Source of the DNA: Aerococcus loyolae
GTDB lineage: Bacteria; Bacillota; Bacilli; Lactobacillales; Aerococcaceae
Length of the DNA: 64,000 bases
Assembly (NCBI RefSeq): GCF_002871915.2
Contig: NZ_CP126958.1
Span: 1-64,000 of the forward strand
Reading direction: 5' to 3'
Shown here: positions 11,002 to 19,383 of the stretch, piece after piece
Layout of the letters: each line of letters begins with the position of its first letter
Position numbering within the stretch: the stretch's first letter is position 1
Notes under the pieces: generated by a model
The model's input: only the letters and a program-made list of their open reading frames with translations
The model's database searches: none
Told to the model about the DNA's origin: nothing
Translations under genes and position numbers: made by a program

Positions 11002-11087
11002 GTTGCAACTTGTTGGGGAGATAAAGGCTCAATTATAATGATTAACAAGGGGATTGTGGCTTATAAGAAATAATAACCGATTACATG

Positions 11088-11163
11088 TTGACTTTGTTTC
11101 TCAAGTCCTTTACACTGAACTTAGTCAGATATATATGACAAAAATTAACTAATAAAGTATACT
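11088..11163 (+). promoter_or_regulatory. Two candidate promoters upstream of the ABC exporter
   Basis: TTGACT-17 bp-TACACT (11088-11116) and ATGACA-17 bp-TATACT (11135-11163) lie in the 290-bp AT-rich gap after the gyrase terminator. The second would leave a leader of about 120 nt before the ABC ATPase gene. Nothing else recognisable is in this gap. Confidence 0.5.
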
Positions 11164-11290
11164 TATTCTCTAATACTGACTATTTATCCATGCTTAGGCT
11201 AAGAATAGATTTTTCTTTTCTAGCGTAATAAAATAGTAATGGATATGTAAGCGGTTTTATCGAATGATTATTAAGGAGGGAACATTGCCC

Positions 11291-12196
11291 ATGTTAAAAG
11301 CACGTCATTTGCGTAAGACTTTTGGCGATTTAGTGGCGGTTGACGATGTTTCTTTTGATCTTGAACAAGGTAAAATCTTGGGCATGATCGGTCGAAACGG
11401 GTCGGGAAAGACCACCATTTTCCGCTTGATCTTAAACTTTTTAACCCCAGAGAATGGTGGGGAAGTCTTATGGAACGACCAACCCATGAGTGACCAGGTC
11501 TATGAGACCATTGGTTACCTCCCCGAAGAACGGGGTCTCTATGAGAAGATGACCATTGAGCAACAAATCCTGTACTTTGCCCAGTTGCGGGGTATGGAGA
11601 AGCAGGCGGTCCTTGACCGCATTGATGAGTGGATGGACCGCTTTGAAGTCAAAGGTAAACGGACCGATAAGATCAATAGCCTGTCTAAGGGGAACCAACA
11701 AAAGGTTCAATTGATTGCGACCTTGATCCACGAACCCGCTTTTATTATCCTGGACGAACCTTTTTCCGGTTTAGACCCAGTCAACGCGGACCTCTTGAAG
11801 GAAGGAATCTTGTACCTGCGTGACAAGGGCTCATCGATTATTTTCTCCAGTCACAATATGAATAATGTCGAAGCCATTTGCGACGATATGCTGATGATCC
11901 ATGACGGCGAGCAAGTCCTCTATGGGAAGATTCGCGACATTCGAGAAAGCTTCGGCCGGACCCGGATTGAAGTGGAAGCGCCAGATTGGACCAAGGACCA
12001 GTTACAAGCCCTGGAAGGGGTCGACCATGTGGGGGTTAAGGAAGATAACTACTACCGCCTCTACCTGACCGATGAGTCTTACGGACCAGCCATCTTCCAA
12101 ACCCTGACCCATGGCAATTATATCCGCCACTTCAGCCAACAACCACCAACACTGGAAGAAATCTTCAAAATGAAAGCAGGTGGACACAATGAGTAA
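11291..12196 (+). CDS. ABC transporter ATPase, NatA/YhaQ type
   Basis: ATP-binding subunit of an ABC-2 type exporter. Walker A is GRNGSGKTT near residues 34-42, the signature is LSKGNQQKV near 131-139, and Walker B is FIILDEPFSGLDP near 150-162. A C-terminal domain of about 85 residues follows, as in the NatA/YhaQ group. The start at 11291 is preferred over an upstream ATG at 11264 because an AAGGAGGG site lies about 9 bp before it; the 301-residue product then begins directly with the ABC fold. It overlaps the permease gene by 8 bp. The family includes sodium or drug exporters; substrate is unknown. Confidence 0.9.
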   Translation: MLKARHLRKTFGDLVAVDDVSFDLEQGKILGMIGRNGSGKTTIFRLILNFLTPENGGEVLWNDQPMSDQVYETIGYLPEERGLYEKMTIEQQILYFAQLRGMEKQAVLDRIDEWMDRFEVKGKRTDKINSLSKGNQQKVQLIATLIHEPAFIILDEPFSGLDPVNADLLKEGILYLRDKGSSIIFSSHNMNNVEAICDDMLMIHDGEQVLYGKIRDIRESFGRTRIEVEAPDWTKDQLQALEGVDHVGVKEDNYYRLYLTDESYGPAIFQTLTHGNYIRHFSQQPPTLEEIFKMKAGGHNE

Positions 12197-13493
12197 ATTA
12201 TGGGTCGTTATTCGCCAAGTTTATCGTAAGAATGTCAAATCAGGATCCTTTATCTTTATGGTCCTCTCTCCCCTTATCTTTATCGGGATTATCGCTGCGG
12301 TAGCCTACTTTGTTTCCCAGAGTGAAACGAGTTCGCCGGACCAAATTGCGGTTGTCGATGCAGACCCTGGGATGGTCCAAGTCCTCAAGAGTCTGGATAA
12401 TAATAACGTAGACTTTAACTTCGACCAAAATCAAGACCAAGCCCGCCAAGCCCTAGCTGATGGCGAAGTCGATGGCATGTTGAAGTTGGACCAGGAAAAT
12501 GGTCAGCTCAAAGCGACTTATTACGGGAAGAGCAATCTAGGCCAAAATGCCAAGGTTAACCTGCAACAGACCTTAACTCAGTACCAAATGATGGTTAATG
12601 CCCAGGCTGCTGGGATTGCCCCTGACCAACTCCAAAGCCTGATGACAGCTCAAGTGCCGATTGAAGAAGTCGCCATCAATGTCAAAGAGGACGGCAGCGT
12701 CGCTGAAGAAAACAAGGACGCCATGAATGAGATGGGACGGACTGGGGTCGCTTCCATGGCTGCCTTTATCATCTTCTACTTCCTGATGTTCTTTATTAAT
12801 ATCATCATCCAAGAAGTGGCAGCCGAAAAAGGCTCACGGATTATGGAAATTATCCTCTCCAGTATTCCCGCTAAGACTCATTTCTACGGCAAACTCTTAG
12901 GAGTGATCTTGATGATTCTGACCCAAGTTGGGATCTATGTCCTCCTCTTTATCCTGTGGCGGATCCTATCCACCCAATTCGGCATTCTCAGCCTACCAGA
13001 GGAAATTACCCAGGCCTTTGATATCAAAGCCTTCCTCTCTAATAACTTGACCATGTTACTGATCAGCGGGCTCCTCGCTTTAATGGGTATTGTGACTTAT
13101 ATTGCCTTAGCTGCTTTCCTAGGCTCCTTGGTGACCAAGACCGAAGATGCCCAAAAGGTGTCTCAACCCGTGATCTGGTTAGGTCTGATCGGTTTCTATA
13201 TTGGAATCTTTGGCCAACAAGCCGGAACCGATACCGCCTTCTACCGGATCTCCTCACAGATTCCTTTCTTTACTCCTTTCGTGATGCCTTTCCGTTTAGC
13301 GGATCATACAGTGGAATGGACTGGAGTTATGGTGGCCATTGTGGTTTCTCTAATAACCATGGTACTGATCTTTATCTTTGCCACTACCCTCTACAAGAGC
13401 AATGTCTTGGCCTATAGTGATAAGGGACCTTGGGATACCTTTAAACAATCCATTTCTCTCTGGAAGAGCGAGCGCCAAGTCAATACTAAATAA
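12189..13493 (+). CDS. ABC-2 type permease, NatB/YhaP type
   Basis: Membrane subunit paired with the ATPase just upstream. One N-terminal membrane helix (about 20-45), a large extracytoplasmic domain (about 50-175), then a helix block of about five spans with the hallmark EVAAEKGSRIMEIILSS cytoplasmic segment between the first two. This is the ABC2_membrane_3 pattern. ATG at 12189 is chosen because AGGTGG lies 6 bp upstream; a GTG at 12180 is in frame. It overlaps the ATPase stop by 8 bp, so the two are coupled. A terminator follows at 13516-13550. Confidence 0.88.
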   Translation: MSKLWVVIRQVYRKNVKSGSFIFMVLSPLIFIGIIAAVAYFVSQSETSSPDQIAVVDADPGMVQVLKSLDNNNVDFNFDQNQDQARQALADGEVDGMLKLDQENGQLKATYYGKSNLGQNAKVNLQQTLTQYQMMVNAQAAGIAPDQLQSLMTAQVPIEEVAINVKEDGSVAEENKDAMNEMGRTGVASMAAFIIFYFLMFFINIIIQEVAAEKGSRIMEIILSSIPAKTHFYGKLLGVILMILTQVGIYVLLFILWRILSTQFGILSLPEEITQAFDIKAFLSNNLTMLLISGLLALMGIVTYIALAAFLGSLVTKTEDAQKVSQPVIWLGLIGFYIGIFGQQAGTDTAFYRISSQIPFFTPFVMPFRLADHTVEWTGVMVAIVVSLITMVLIFIFATTLYKSNVLAYSDKGPWDTFKQSISLWKSERQVNTK

Positions 13494-13515
13494 TCAAGCG
13501 CTAAAAGCGTAAACA

Positions 13516-13550
13516 AAAAACCATGTAGGTAAAAAACTTACATGGTTTTT
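13516..13550 (+). terminator. Intrinsic terminator
   Basis: AAAAACCATGTA and TACATGGTTTTT form a perfect stem ending in a T-run after the ABC-2 permease. Confidence 0.9.
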
Positions 13551-13622
13551 CTATTTTATCGGGTAATTTTACTGACAAAGGGTTACACTATAAGAGATTA
13601 AAAACAATGAGGGAGGATTACC

Positions 13623-14111
13623 ATGCAAATCAGACCGGTGAGAAGAGAGGATAGTCAGGCTCTGGCGGATATTTACCGCTATTATGTGGAGGAGACTACT
13701 TTTACCTTTGAAGAAGTGCCGCCGACTAGTGAGGAAATGGCTGAACGAATTCATTCAATCGCTCAAGACTACCCCTACTATGTTGCTTGTAATGACCAAG
13801 GACAGGTCTTGGCCTACGCCTATGCTCATCCCTTCCATGAGCGCTCTGCCTACCGCTATAGCGCTGAGATCTCTATCTACAGCCAAGTCAACAAAAGCGA
13901 GAAAGGGTTAGGCACTGCCCTCTATCAGACGGTGGAGCGGGATTTGAAGGCTAAAGGGATTAAAACCATCCTGGCTCTAGTAACTGCAGATAACCAGGTC
14001 AGTATCAACTTCCACCAAAAAAATGGTTACCAATTAGTGGGTCACTTGCACCGGGTGGGCTATAAATTTGACCAGTGGCTAGATACGGTTTACTTAGAAA
14101 AGCATATTTAA
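13623..14111 (+). CDS. GNAT N-acetyltransferase, phosphinothricin acetyltransferase (Pat/MnaT) type
   Basis: Acetyl-CoA dependent acyltransferase of 162 residues. The start MQIRPVRREDSQALADIYRYYVEET and the YRYSAEISIYSQ segment are typical of the Pat/YncA subfamily, whose members acetylate phosphinothricin-like compounds or methionine derivatives. The acetyl-CoA loop is KGLGTALYQ near residues 97-105. A GGGAGG site precedes the ATG. It is monocistronic, with its own terminator at 14119-14150. Natural substrate unknown. Confidence 0.85.
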   Translation: MQIRPVRREDSQALADIYRYYVEETTFTFEEVPPTSEEMAERIHSIAQDYPYYVACNDQGQVLAYAYAHPFHERSAYRYSAEISIYSQVNKSEKGLGTALYQTVERDLKAKGIKTILALVTADNQVSINFHQKNGYQLVGHLHRVGYKFDQWLDTVYLEKHI

Positions 14112-14118
14112 GGGACGA

Positions 14119-14150
14119 AAAAAGGAGAAGCGTTAAGGCCTCTCCTTTTT
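14119..14150 (+). terminator. Intrinsic terminator
   Basis: AAAAAGGAGA (14119-14128) pairs perfectly with TCTCCTTTTT (14141-14150). It ends the GNAT gene. Confidence 0.9.
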
Positions 14151-14157
14151 GTGTCTT

Positions 14158-14297
14158 GGTGTGACTGTCACACTCTTTAGTTGAGTTCGGACGCCAAACT
14201 TGAAGTCATTTCAGAAAATTCCAACGCACATATTTGCTGTGCTTATGGTATTTTCCTCCAATGATTCAAGTTTCTGACGGCGCCCTCACATCCTTAT
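14158..14297 (-). repeat. Diverged structured repeat R2c
   Basis: Third and most degenerate unit of an array read on the minus strand behind tRNA-Leu. CCAAACTTGAA (about 14190-14200) can pair with TTCAAGTTT (about 14266-14274), and the core motifs TTTCAGAAA and CTCCAATGA are kept. It ends in a TGTCACACTCT-like box near 14165-14175. The strand is read from the GAGAGTGTGACA box. Confidence 0.55.
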
Positions 14298-14298
14298 C

Positions 14299-14465
14299 AA
14301 ACGTGCTCCGGGTGCAGATCGATCTCCACTTCACTAAAGTGCAAGAAATTCTTTTCAAGAATTTTTGCTCTTTAGCTCCAGTTGCTATAGCTGTTCGAAG
14401 CGAAGAGCGAGTTACAGATATAGTATGCGTAGCTCTATCGATCTTTAGTGCACCCGTCGCACTCT
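14299..14465 (-). repeat. Structured repeat R2a (with inserted module)
   Basis: Minus-strand copy. The closing box reads AAACGTGCTCC at 14299 and the opening box GCACTCT ends at 14465. The stem is GGGTGCAGATCGAT with ATCGATC and TGCACCC, different from every other copy but still paired. It carries the same module as R1 and R6 at 14376-14433, in inverse orientation as expected. Confidence 0.78.
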
Positions 14466-14469
14466 ATTT

Positions 14470-14585
14470 AAACGTGCTCGGTGACAAAAGTGAACTCCAC
14501 TTCAGAAATATTTGTCAATCCTTTTCAAGGATTTCCGCATATTTCTTCCAGTGTTTCACTTTTTTACGTCACCTCGCACTCTTTT
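14470..14585 (-). repeat. Structured repeat R2b directly 3' of tRNA-Leu
   Basis: Minus-strand copy starting 1-2 nt after the 3' end of tRNA-Leu. The stem is GGTGACAAAAGTGAA with TTTCACTTT and CGTCACC. It has the conserved CTCCACTTCAGAAA and TTCTTCCAGTG core. Confidence 0.78.
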
Positions 14586-14586
14586 A

Positions 14587-14666
14587 TGCAGGCGATGGGA
14601 TTTGAACCCACACTTCAAAGAAACTGCCGCCTGAAGACAGCGCGTCTGCCGTTCCGCCACGCCTGC
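14587..14666 (-). tRNA. tRNA-Leu (CAG anticodon)
   Basis: Cloverleaf on the minus strand: acceptor GCAGGCG with CGCCTGC, D-arm GGCGGAACGGCAGACGC, anticodon stem CTGTC/GGCAG with loop TTCAGGC (anticodon CAG), an extended variable arm, and T-loop GTTCAAATC. Discriminator A, CCA not encoded. At 80 nt it is short for a class II tRNA, but the leucine-type D-arm and variable arm are present. Confidence 0.9.
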
Positions 14667-14771
14667 GCGATGTTACTATTGTATGCCTAAACTTGGGTAA
14701 ATGTAAAGGAAAAAATCAAGTGCGCTGATAAAAGATAACATTTTGCCAGCTTTAAGCCTCAGCCCCATTAT

Positions 14772-14815
14772 AAAAAACCGCTTGAGAAGCTTTTAAAGGG
14801 CCTTCTCAAGCGGTT
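14772..14815 (-). terminator. Intrinsic terminator of the asparaginase operon
   Basis: On the minus strand CCGCTTGAGAAGG and CTTCTCAAGCGG form a 12-bp stem followed by six T. It lies just after the asparaginase stop codon. Confidence 0.92.
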
Positions 14816-14826
14816 GAGCTAACTTA

Positions 14827-15816
14827 TTAGTACTTGTTCCAATTGCCGGCGATATCGTCCTTTAAGGGACTATTGAGCATGGCAATGAGTTTTAGGCGGG
14901 CGTGTTGGCCGTTGAGGTAGCCTTGGTCTAAGATGACGCCGACCTGTTCTAATTGAATCGCGGCACCCTTGCTGGCATAGACCTTATGAATGCCACCGCG
15001 GTTGGCTTTAGCGACTAAGACGACTGGAATCTCTGCTTGGATGACTTGTTCTAGGATATCTTGGAGGGCTGGTGGTAAGGAACCTACCCCAAAGCCTTCC
15101 AAAACAAAGCCCTCGGCCCCCGCTTCAACCAAGGCAGTAATCATTTTAGGATTAAAGTCCAAGCTGGCCTTGACCAGGTAGACATTGGGGCTGAAGCTTT
15201 GTTCTAAGTGGACCGGGAATTTATCGACCGGATGATAGTCACGGAAATAGTGGACCCGGCCCCCATAGGTCACCCCTAAAGGTCCAGCATTGACTGATTC
15301 AAAGGCATGGAGACCGATACTATTATTTTTCACCACATCATTCACGGTAAAGATACATTGGTTAAAGACCAAAAGCGTCCCCTTACCGGCGCTAGCGTCA
15401 CTGGCAGCGGTCAAGACGGCATCCCGGATATTGGAAAAACCATCATAACCCAAGTCCTGGCTGGATAACTGGCTACCGGTAAAGACGACGGGGACGGGGG
15501 TATCCAGGAGTAGATCGACAAAATAAGAGGTCTCCTCCATGGTATCGGTCCCGTGGGTGAGGACAATTCCTTGGGCGCCCTGGTCGATTTCTGCTTCAAT
15601 GGCTTGGGCAATATCGGCCATATCGGCTAAGCTCATCTCGTTAGAAGGGATACTTTTGACTTCTTTAATCTTGAGATCAACGGCTAAGTTTGACAGGTCC
15701 ATATCCTTCAACAGTTCGGCCCCGGTTAAGGAGCCTGACTGTAATCCCCCAGCTTGGGTATGGACACTGGTGATGGTCCCGCCTAAATTAATTAACACAA
15801 TACGTTTATTTGACAT
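14827..15816 (-). CDS. L-asparaginase
   Basis: Hydrolyses asparagine to aspartate and ammonia. Both catalytic threonine motifs are clear: LINLGGTITS (Thr near 14) and THGTDTMEE at 87-95, with the catalytic Lys-containing region further on. The 329 residues match the bacterial type. No signal peptide is seen, so a cytoplasmic enzyme is likely. An AAGGAGG site precedes the ATG. It lies 42 bp after a YfcC-type transporter gene on the same strand and ends at a strong terminator, so it is the last gene of a three-gene operon with an M20 amidohydrolase. Confidence 0.93.
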   Translation of the reverse strand: MSNKRIVLINLGGTITSVHTQAGGLQSGSLTGAELLKDMDLSNLAVDLKIKEVKSIPSNEMSLADMADIAQAIEAEIDQGAQGIVLTHGTDTMEETSYFVDLLLDTPVPVVFTGSQLSSQDLGYDGFSNIRDAVLTAASDASAGKGTLLVFNQCIFTVNDVVKNNSIGLHAFESVNAGPLGVTYGGRVHYFRDYHPVDKFPVHLEQSFSPNVYLVKASLDFNPKMITALVEAGAEGFVLEGFGVGSLPPALQDILEQVIQAEIPVVLVAKANRGGIHKVYASKGAAIQLEQVGVILDQGYLNGQHARLKLIAMLNSPLKDDIAGNWNKY

Positions 15817-15858
15817 CGGTTGCCTCCTTTTTTACTTGATACTGGTCGTCACAATGGT

Positions 15859-17277
15859 CTAGAAAGGCCCGTAGCCAATCATTTGGGCAATGCTAATTAA
15901 GGCCATGCTGGCAAGGAAAAGAATCCCTAAGAGTGGTAGGAAGAACTTGGCCCAGTCGCCCCACTCAATCTTGGCATTAGCAATAGTCGCCATAAAGTAA
16001 CCTGAAGTCGGATAGAAAACATTGGTTAAGCCATCCCCTAAGGTGTAGGCCAAGACAGCTACTTGTTGGTTGAGTCCCACCATCCGCGCTAGCGGTGAGA
16101 TGATCGGCATAGCGACAATAGCCTTACCTGACCCTGAGGTGACGAAGAAGTTAAATAAAGTAATAAAGAGAAAAATAGCTAAGGCAGACAGATAAACCGG
16201 AAGGCCTTGGAGTAAATTACCAAATTGGTGGACTACGGTATCCAAGATTTTTGCCTCATTCATCAAGACCGAGACGCCATTGGCTACCGCAATTAAGATA
16301 GCACCCGATAGGACACTGGAACAGCCTTCCATAAAGGCTTGGATCAAGTCATTGGTTGGCATGCGGTCAATTAAAGCACTGAAAACGGCAATCATGACAA
16401 AGAGTCCGGCCATCTCAATCATGCCCCAACCATTCACCAGGACATTGTAAATCATATAGGCAAAGAGGAGGATCAAAACGATACCGATGAGCTTTTGCCG
16501 GCCAGTGAGGCGGACGGCTTGGCTGTTTTGGCCAATCTTTTGCTCCTCAGACTCCAATAGCCCCTCTTGGTAGGCTTCTTTGAGGACGATTTCAGGATCA
16601 CGTTGGATTTTCTTGGCATATCTCATGAGATAGAGACTAGAAATTATATAGAAAACAATAAAGACCAAGACCCGGTAGCCCATCCCGGAAAACATGGGGA
16701 GACCGGCAATCTGGTGGGAAATTCCCACGGTAAAGGGATTGGTAAAACCGGAGGAGAAGCCCACGCAGGTAGTGGAAATGAGGACCACGCCTGCTGCAGT
16801 TAATTTATCAAAGCCTAGGCTTAAAATCAGAGGCATAATAATGGGTAGGTAAACTAAACTTAACTCCGCTGTCCCGATAAAAGCCGCAATCAAGGCGAAG
16901 AAGAACATCAAAATCGGAATCACCAGGACCCCGTTATCGGAAAAGCGGGCTGAGAGATTGGTGACAATGCCATCAATGAGTCCGGTTTTCTTTAAGACTT
17001 CCACGGTACCAGCAATAATTAAGGTAAAGGCAATCACGCTAGCACTCTTGGTGAAGCCCTTAGGAATGGCATTCCAAAAGTCAGTAAAGCTGGTGGGGTT
17101 GCTAGGAACATAGTTAAATTGCTCGGGATTAGCTACTTCTTGCCCCGATGGCAAGGTCATGGTGGCAAACTCACCAGCCGGGATAATATAGGTCAGTCCG
17201 GCAATAACAACTAATAAGATAAATAGGACCACTAGGGAATTAGGCATTTTAAAGCGGCGTAAGCTTGATTTAGTCAT
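15859..17277 (-). CDS. YfcC-family (C4-dicarboxylate anaerobic carrier-like) membrane transporter
   Basis: Polytopic protein (472 residues, about 12 membrane spans) starting with a short basic N-terminus and the family-typical first helix ending in TYIIPAGEF. Also typical are the segments FIGTAELSLVYLPIIMPL, GFSSGFTNPFTVGISHQIAG, and TSGSGKAIVAMPIISPLA. This is the YfcC/AitC group related to DcuC and arginine/ornithine carriers, which usually moves amino acids or short peptides. The ATG at 17277 has AAGGAGGA just upstream and overlaps the stop codon of the M20 gene by 8 bp, so the two genes are coupled. Substrate is inferred only from context: probably an N-acylated or peptide amino acid. Confidence 0.85.
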   Translation of the reverse strand: MTKSSLRRFKMPNSLVVLFILLVVIAGLTYIIPAGEFATMTLPSGQEVANPEQFNYVPSNPTSFTDFWNAIPKGFTKSASVIAFTLIIAGTVEVLKKTGLIDGIVTNLSARFSDNGVLVIPILMFFFALIAAFIGTAELSLVYLPIIMPLILSLGFDKLTAAGVVLISTTCVGFSSGFTNPFTVGISHQIAGLPMFSGMGYRVLVFIVFYIISSLYLMRYAKKIQRDPEIVLKEAYQEGLLESEEQKIGQNSQAVRLTGRQKLIGIVLILLFAYMIYNVLVNGWGMIEMAGLFVMIAVFSALIDRMPTNDLIQAFMEGCSSVLSGAILIAVANGVSVLMNEAKILDTVVHQFGNLLQGLPVYLSALAIFLFITLFNFFVTSGSGKAIVAMPIISPLARMVGLNQQVAVLAYTLGDGLTNVFYPTSGYFMATIANAKIEWGDWAKFFLPLLGILFLASMALISIAQMIGYGPF

Positions 17278-18571
17278 GGGATTCCTCCTTCTCTTTCTGT
17301 CCATAATGCATTAATAAGTGGGTATAGGTCTCCACCATGGTCACTAAGACGGATTCTTCAAAGTCAAATTGAGAATTGTGGTGGCCGTTTTCCTTGGCTA
17401 ACTCGCTACCAAAGAGGAAGAAGCAGGCCTTGCCTCCCAGTTCAGCCACCCGGTTCATAAAGAAGACCACATCTTCTGAAGCCCCAAAATGAAAGCCAAT
17501 GGTATTAGGAATATCTGCCTGGTCTAGAAGCTGATGGAGTTCTTGGTAGAAGCTCTCATCCCTATGGTTTAAAGCAGGGGCTTCTCCGACTTGTTGGACT
17601 TGGTACTTGCATTGGTATTGCATGGCTGCCCCCGCGACCACCTCTTTTACCCGCTTGTTTAGATGGTCATTGATGGCTGATGAAGAGCCCCGGGTTTCCA
17701 TTTCTAAGCGACAGGAATTGGCAATAATATTTCGTCCGGCCCCGCCTTGAATCTTGCCGACGTTGACTCTGGCGGCCCCAGTGGAATATTGGGGCAGGGT
17801 TTCCAGGTTTAATAAGGCGGAAGCAGCAGCCAGAATGGCATTATGACCCTTTTCTGGGCTGGCACCCGCATGGGCAGATAAACCAGAAAACTGGATGTCT
17901 GTTTTCGTAGTAGCGAGAAAACCATCCGTACCAATAGTCACGCTATCAGCAGGAGCACCCATCCCGATATGCCCAGAAAGAAAGTAATCATAACCATCTA
18001 CCAGGCCAGTATTGACCATGGACTTGCCGCCCTTGACCCCTTCTTCGGCCGGCTGAAAGATCAATAAGTACTTTCCGGTCAATTGATCTTGGTGGTCCTT
18101 TAACCATTGGGCCAGGTAAAGACCGACAGTAATATGACCATCATGGCCGCAAGCATGCATGTAGCCCTTGTGTTTAGAGGCAAAACCATAACGATTAGGT
18201 AGGTGTTTCTTATTCTTACTCTCCTTAATGGCTAAACCGTCAATATCAAAGCGCATGGCAATACTTGGTCCGGGACGTCCCGTATCCAATTCGCATACGG
18301 CTCCGGTATAACCTGCTAGGATTTCTTGAATGTCAAAATCAAGTTCTTGATTAATCGTGCCAGCGTAGGCCTGGGCCAGGTCCTTTTTGGGTTGACCCAT
18401 CATACAATCCGGATTATGGATGGACTTGCCATACTTGACCTCATAGCCCAGTGCTTTTAAGCGACTGATGATACTGATGGTGGTTTGGTATTCCATCCAG
18501 GCCGGCTCAGGAAAACGGTGGTAGTACCGGCGCATGGCGGATAGCTCTTGGGCCAATGTCATTTCTGACAT
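17270..18571 (-). CDS. M20 family amidohydrolase (AbgA/HipO-like)
   Basis: Zinc aminoacylase or peptidase of 433 residues. Metal-binding motifs are HACGHDGH at 139-146 and the glutamate pair in FQPAEEG; the FDIDGLA segment lies near 108-114. The unusually long N-terminal part, with an AELD/TG-rich insertion before the metal core, matches the aminobenzoyl-glutamate AbgA type more than simple hippurate hydrolases. Start at 18571 follows GGGAGGAA. It is the first gene of a minus-strand operon with a YfcC transporter and an asparaginase, so it probably trims an imported amide or peptide. Exact substrate unknown. Confidence 0.85.
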   Translation of the reverse strand: MSEMTLAQELSAMRRYYHRFPEPAWMEYQTTISIISRLKALGYEVKYGKSIHNPDCMMGQPKKDLAQAYAGTINQELDFDIQEILAGYTGAVCELDTGRPGPSIAMRFDIDGLAIKESKNKKHLPNRYGFASKHKGYMHACGHDGHITVGLYLAQWLKDHQDQLTGKYLLIFQPAEEGVKGGKSMVNTGLVDGYDYFLSGHIGMGAPADSVTIGTDGFLATTKTDIQFSGLSAHAGASPEKGHNAILAAASALLNLETLPQYSTGAARVNVGKIQGGAGRNIIANSCRLEMETRGSSSAINDHLNKRVKEVVAGAAMQYQCKYQVQQVGEAPALNHRDESFYQELHQLLDQADIPNTIGFHFGASEDVVFFMNRVAELGGKACFFLFGSELAKENGHHNSQFDFEESVLVTMVETYTHLLMHYGQKEKEESHD

Positions 18572-18730
18572 AGTAATTCCTCCCTCGTCTTTCTTTTTTT
18601 ATCTATTTATTATAGCACAGGGGATTGGCTAAATCCCGCTAAAGCGCGGCGATATTTTGACTAGTTAGACCCTTTTAAGACCTGACCTTTCTTCCAGCAG
18701 ATTTTGGAAATAACTGCTAGAATAGACCTA

Positions 18731-18854
18731 GAGAGTGTGACAAGCGCGCTAAAGAGCAAGACCGCTGGAAGAAAATGGCGGCAAAAGTCTTAAAGAGAGT
18801 ATTGATAACATTTCCTGAAGCGGACGCTTGCTCTGCGCTTGGAACACATTTTGA
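18731..18854 (+). repeat. Structured repeat R3
   Basis: Plus-strand copy in the gap between the divergent M20 and rpsF genes. The opening box GAGAGTGTGA is at 18731-18740. Lower stem CAAGCGC (18741-18747) pairs with GCGCTTG (18835-18841), upper stem AGAGCAAG (18753-18760) with CTTGCTCT (18827-18834). The closing box GGAACACATTTT ends near 18852. It is the only copy not directly behind a same-strand gene. Confidence 0.8.
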
Positions 18855-18935
18855 TTAGATAGGTCGATAGGACTTTTGTCAATGCCTCCCATTCAAGTCC
18901 TTTGGCAAAAATTTACTGAATTCCAGATTTTATCC

Positions 18936-18964
18936 TTGTTATTCCTAGTGGTTTTTGCTATGAT
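18936..18964 (+). promoter_or_regulatory. Promoter of rpsF-ssb-rpsR
   Basis: TTGTTA (18936-18941), 17-bp spacer, TATGAT (18959-18964). It leaves a leader of about 75 nt before rpsF. Confidence 0.65.
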
Positions 18965-18996
18965 TAAAAACTGTGAGTATGAAAATTACTCTCCTT

Positions 18997-19017
18997 GTTC
19001 TTAATTGAATTAAGAAC
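18997..19017 (+). promoter_or_regulatory. Perfect 21-bp inverted repeat in the rpsF leader
   Basis: GTTCTTAATT and AATTAAGAAC flank one G. It lies about 25 nt downstream of the predicted transcription start and ends 14 bp before the AAAAGGAGG site. It could be an RNA hairpin acting in S6/S18 autoregulation, or a DNA operator. The conserved CCG bulge of known S6:S18 leaders is not obvious. Confidence 0.45.
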
Positions 19018-19045
19018 CTTATAGACCAAAAGGAGGTGCGAACTG

Positions 19046-19348
19046 ATGAGTGAAAATGTAACAAAATATGAAGTGTTATACATTATCCGTCCAAACATTG
19101 ACAGTGAAGCTAAAGAGGCTTTAGTGAAACGTTTTGACGATATCCTAACTTCAAACGGCACAACAATCACTAAATCAGAAGATTGGCAAAAATTGCGTTT
19201 CGCATATGAAATCAATGATTTCCGTGAAGGTGTTTACCACTTGATCGAATGCGAAGCTGAAGACGCAGCTGGAATCGATGAATTCAACCGTCTTGCCAAG
19301 ATTAATGACGACATTTTACGTCATATGATTACAAAAGTTGAAGCTTAG
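19046..19348 (+). CDS. rpsF: 30S ribosomal protein S6
   Basis: Primary component of the ribosome platform that binds S18. 100 residues of normal length, starting with the family pattern [13 protein letters not shown]. Preceded by AAAAGGAGG. It forms the classical rpsF-ssb-rpsR operon; spacings of 35 and 27 bp imply co-transcription. Confidence 0.98.
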   Translation: MSENVTKYEVLYIIRPNIDSEAKEALVKRFDDILTSNGTTITKSEDWQKLRFAYEINDFREGVYHLIECEAEDAAGIDEFNRLAKINDDILRHMITKVEA

Positions 19349-19383
19349 TGATAAGAAGTAAGTCTTAAGAGAGGGGTCATTGT

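Noticed and set aside
14234..14690. Plus-strand frames of 123 and 69 codons
   Set aside because: They run through the R2 repeats and across tRNA-Leu; they are palindrome by-products.
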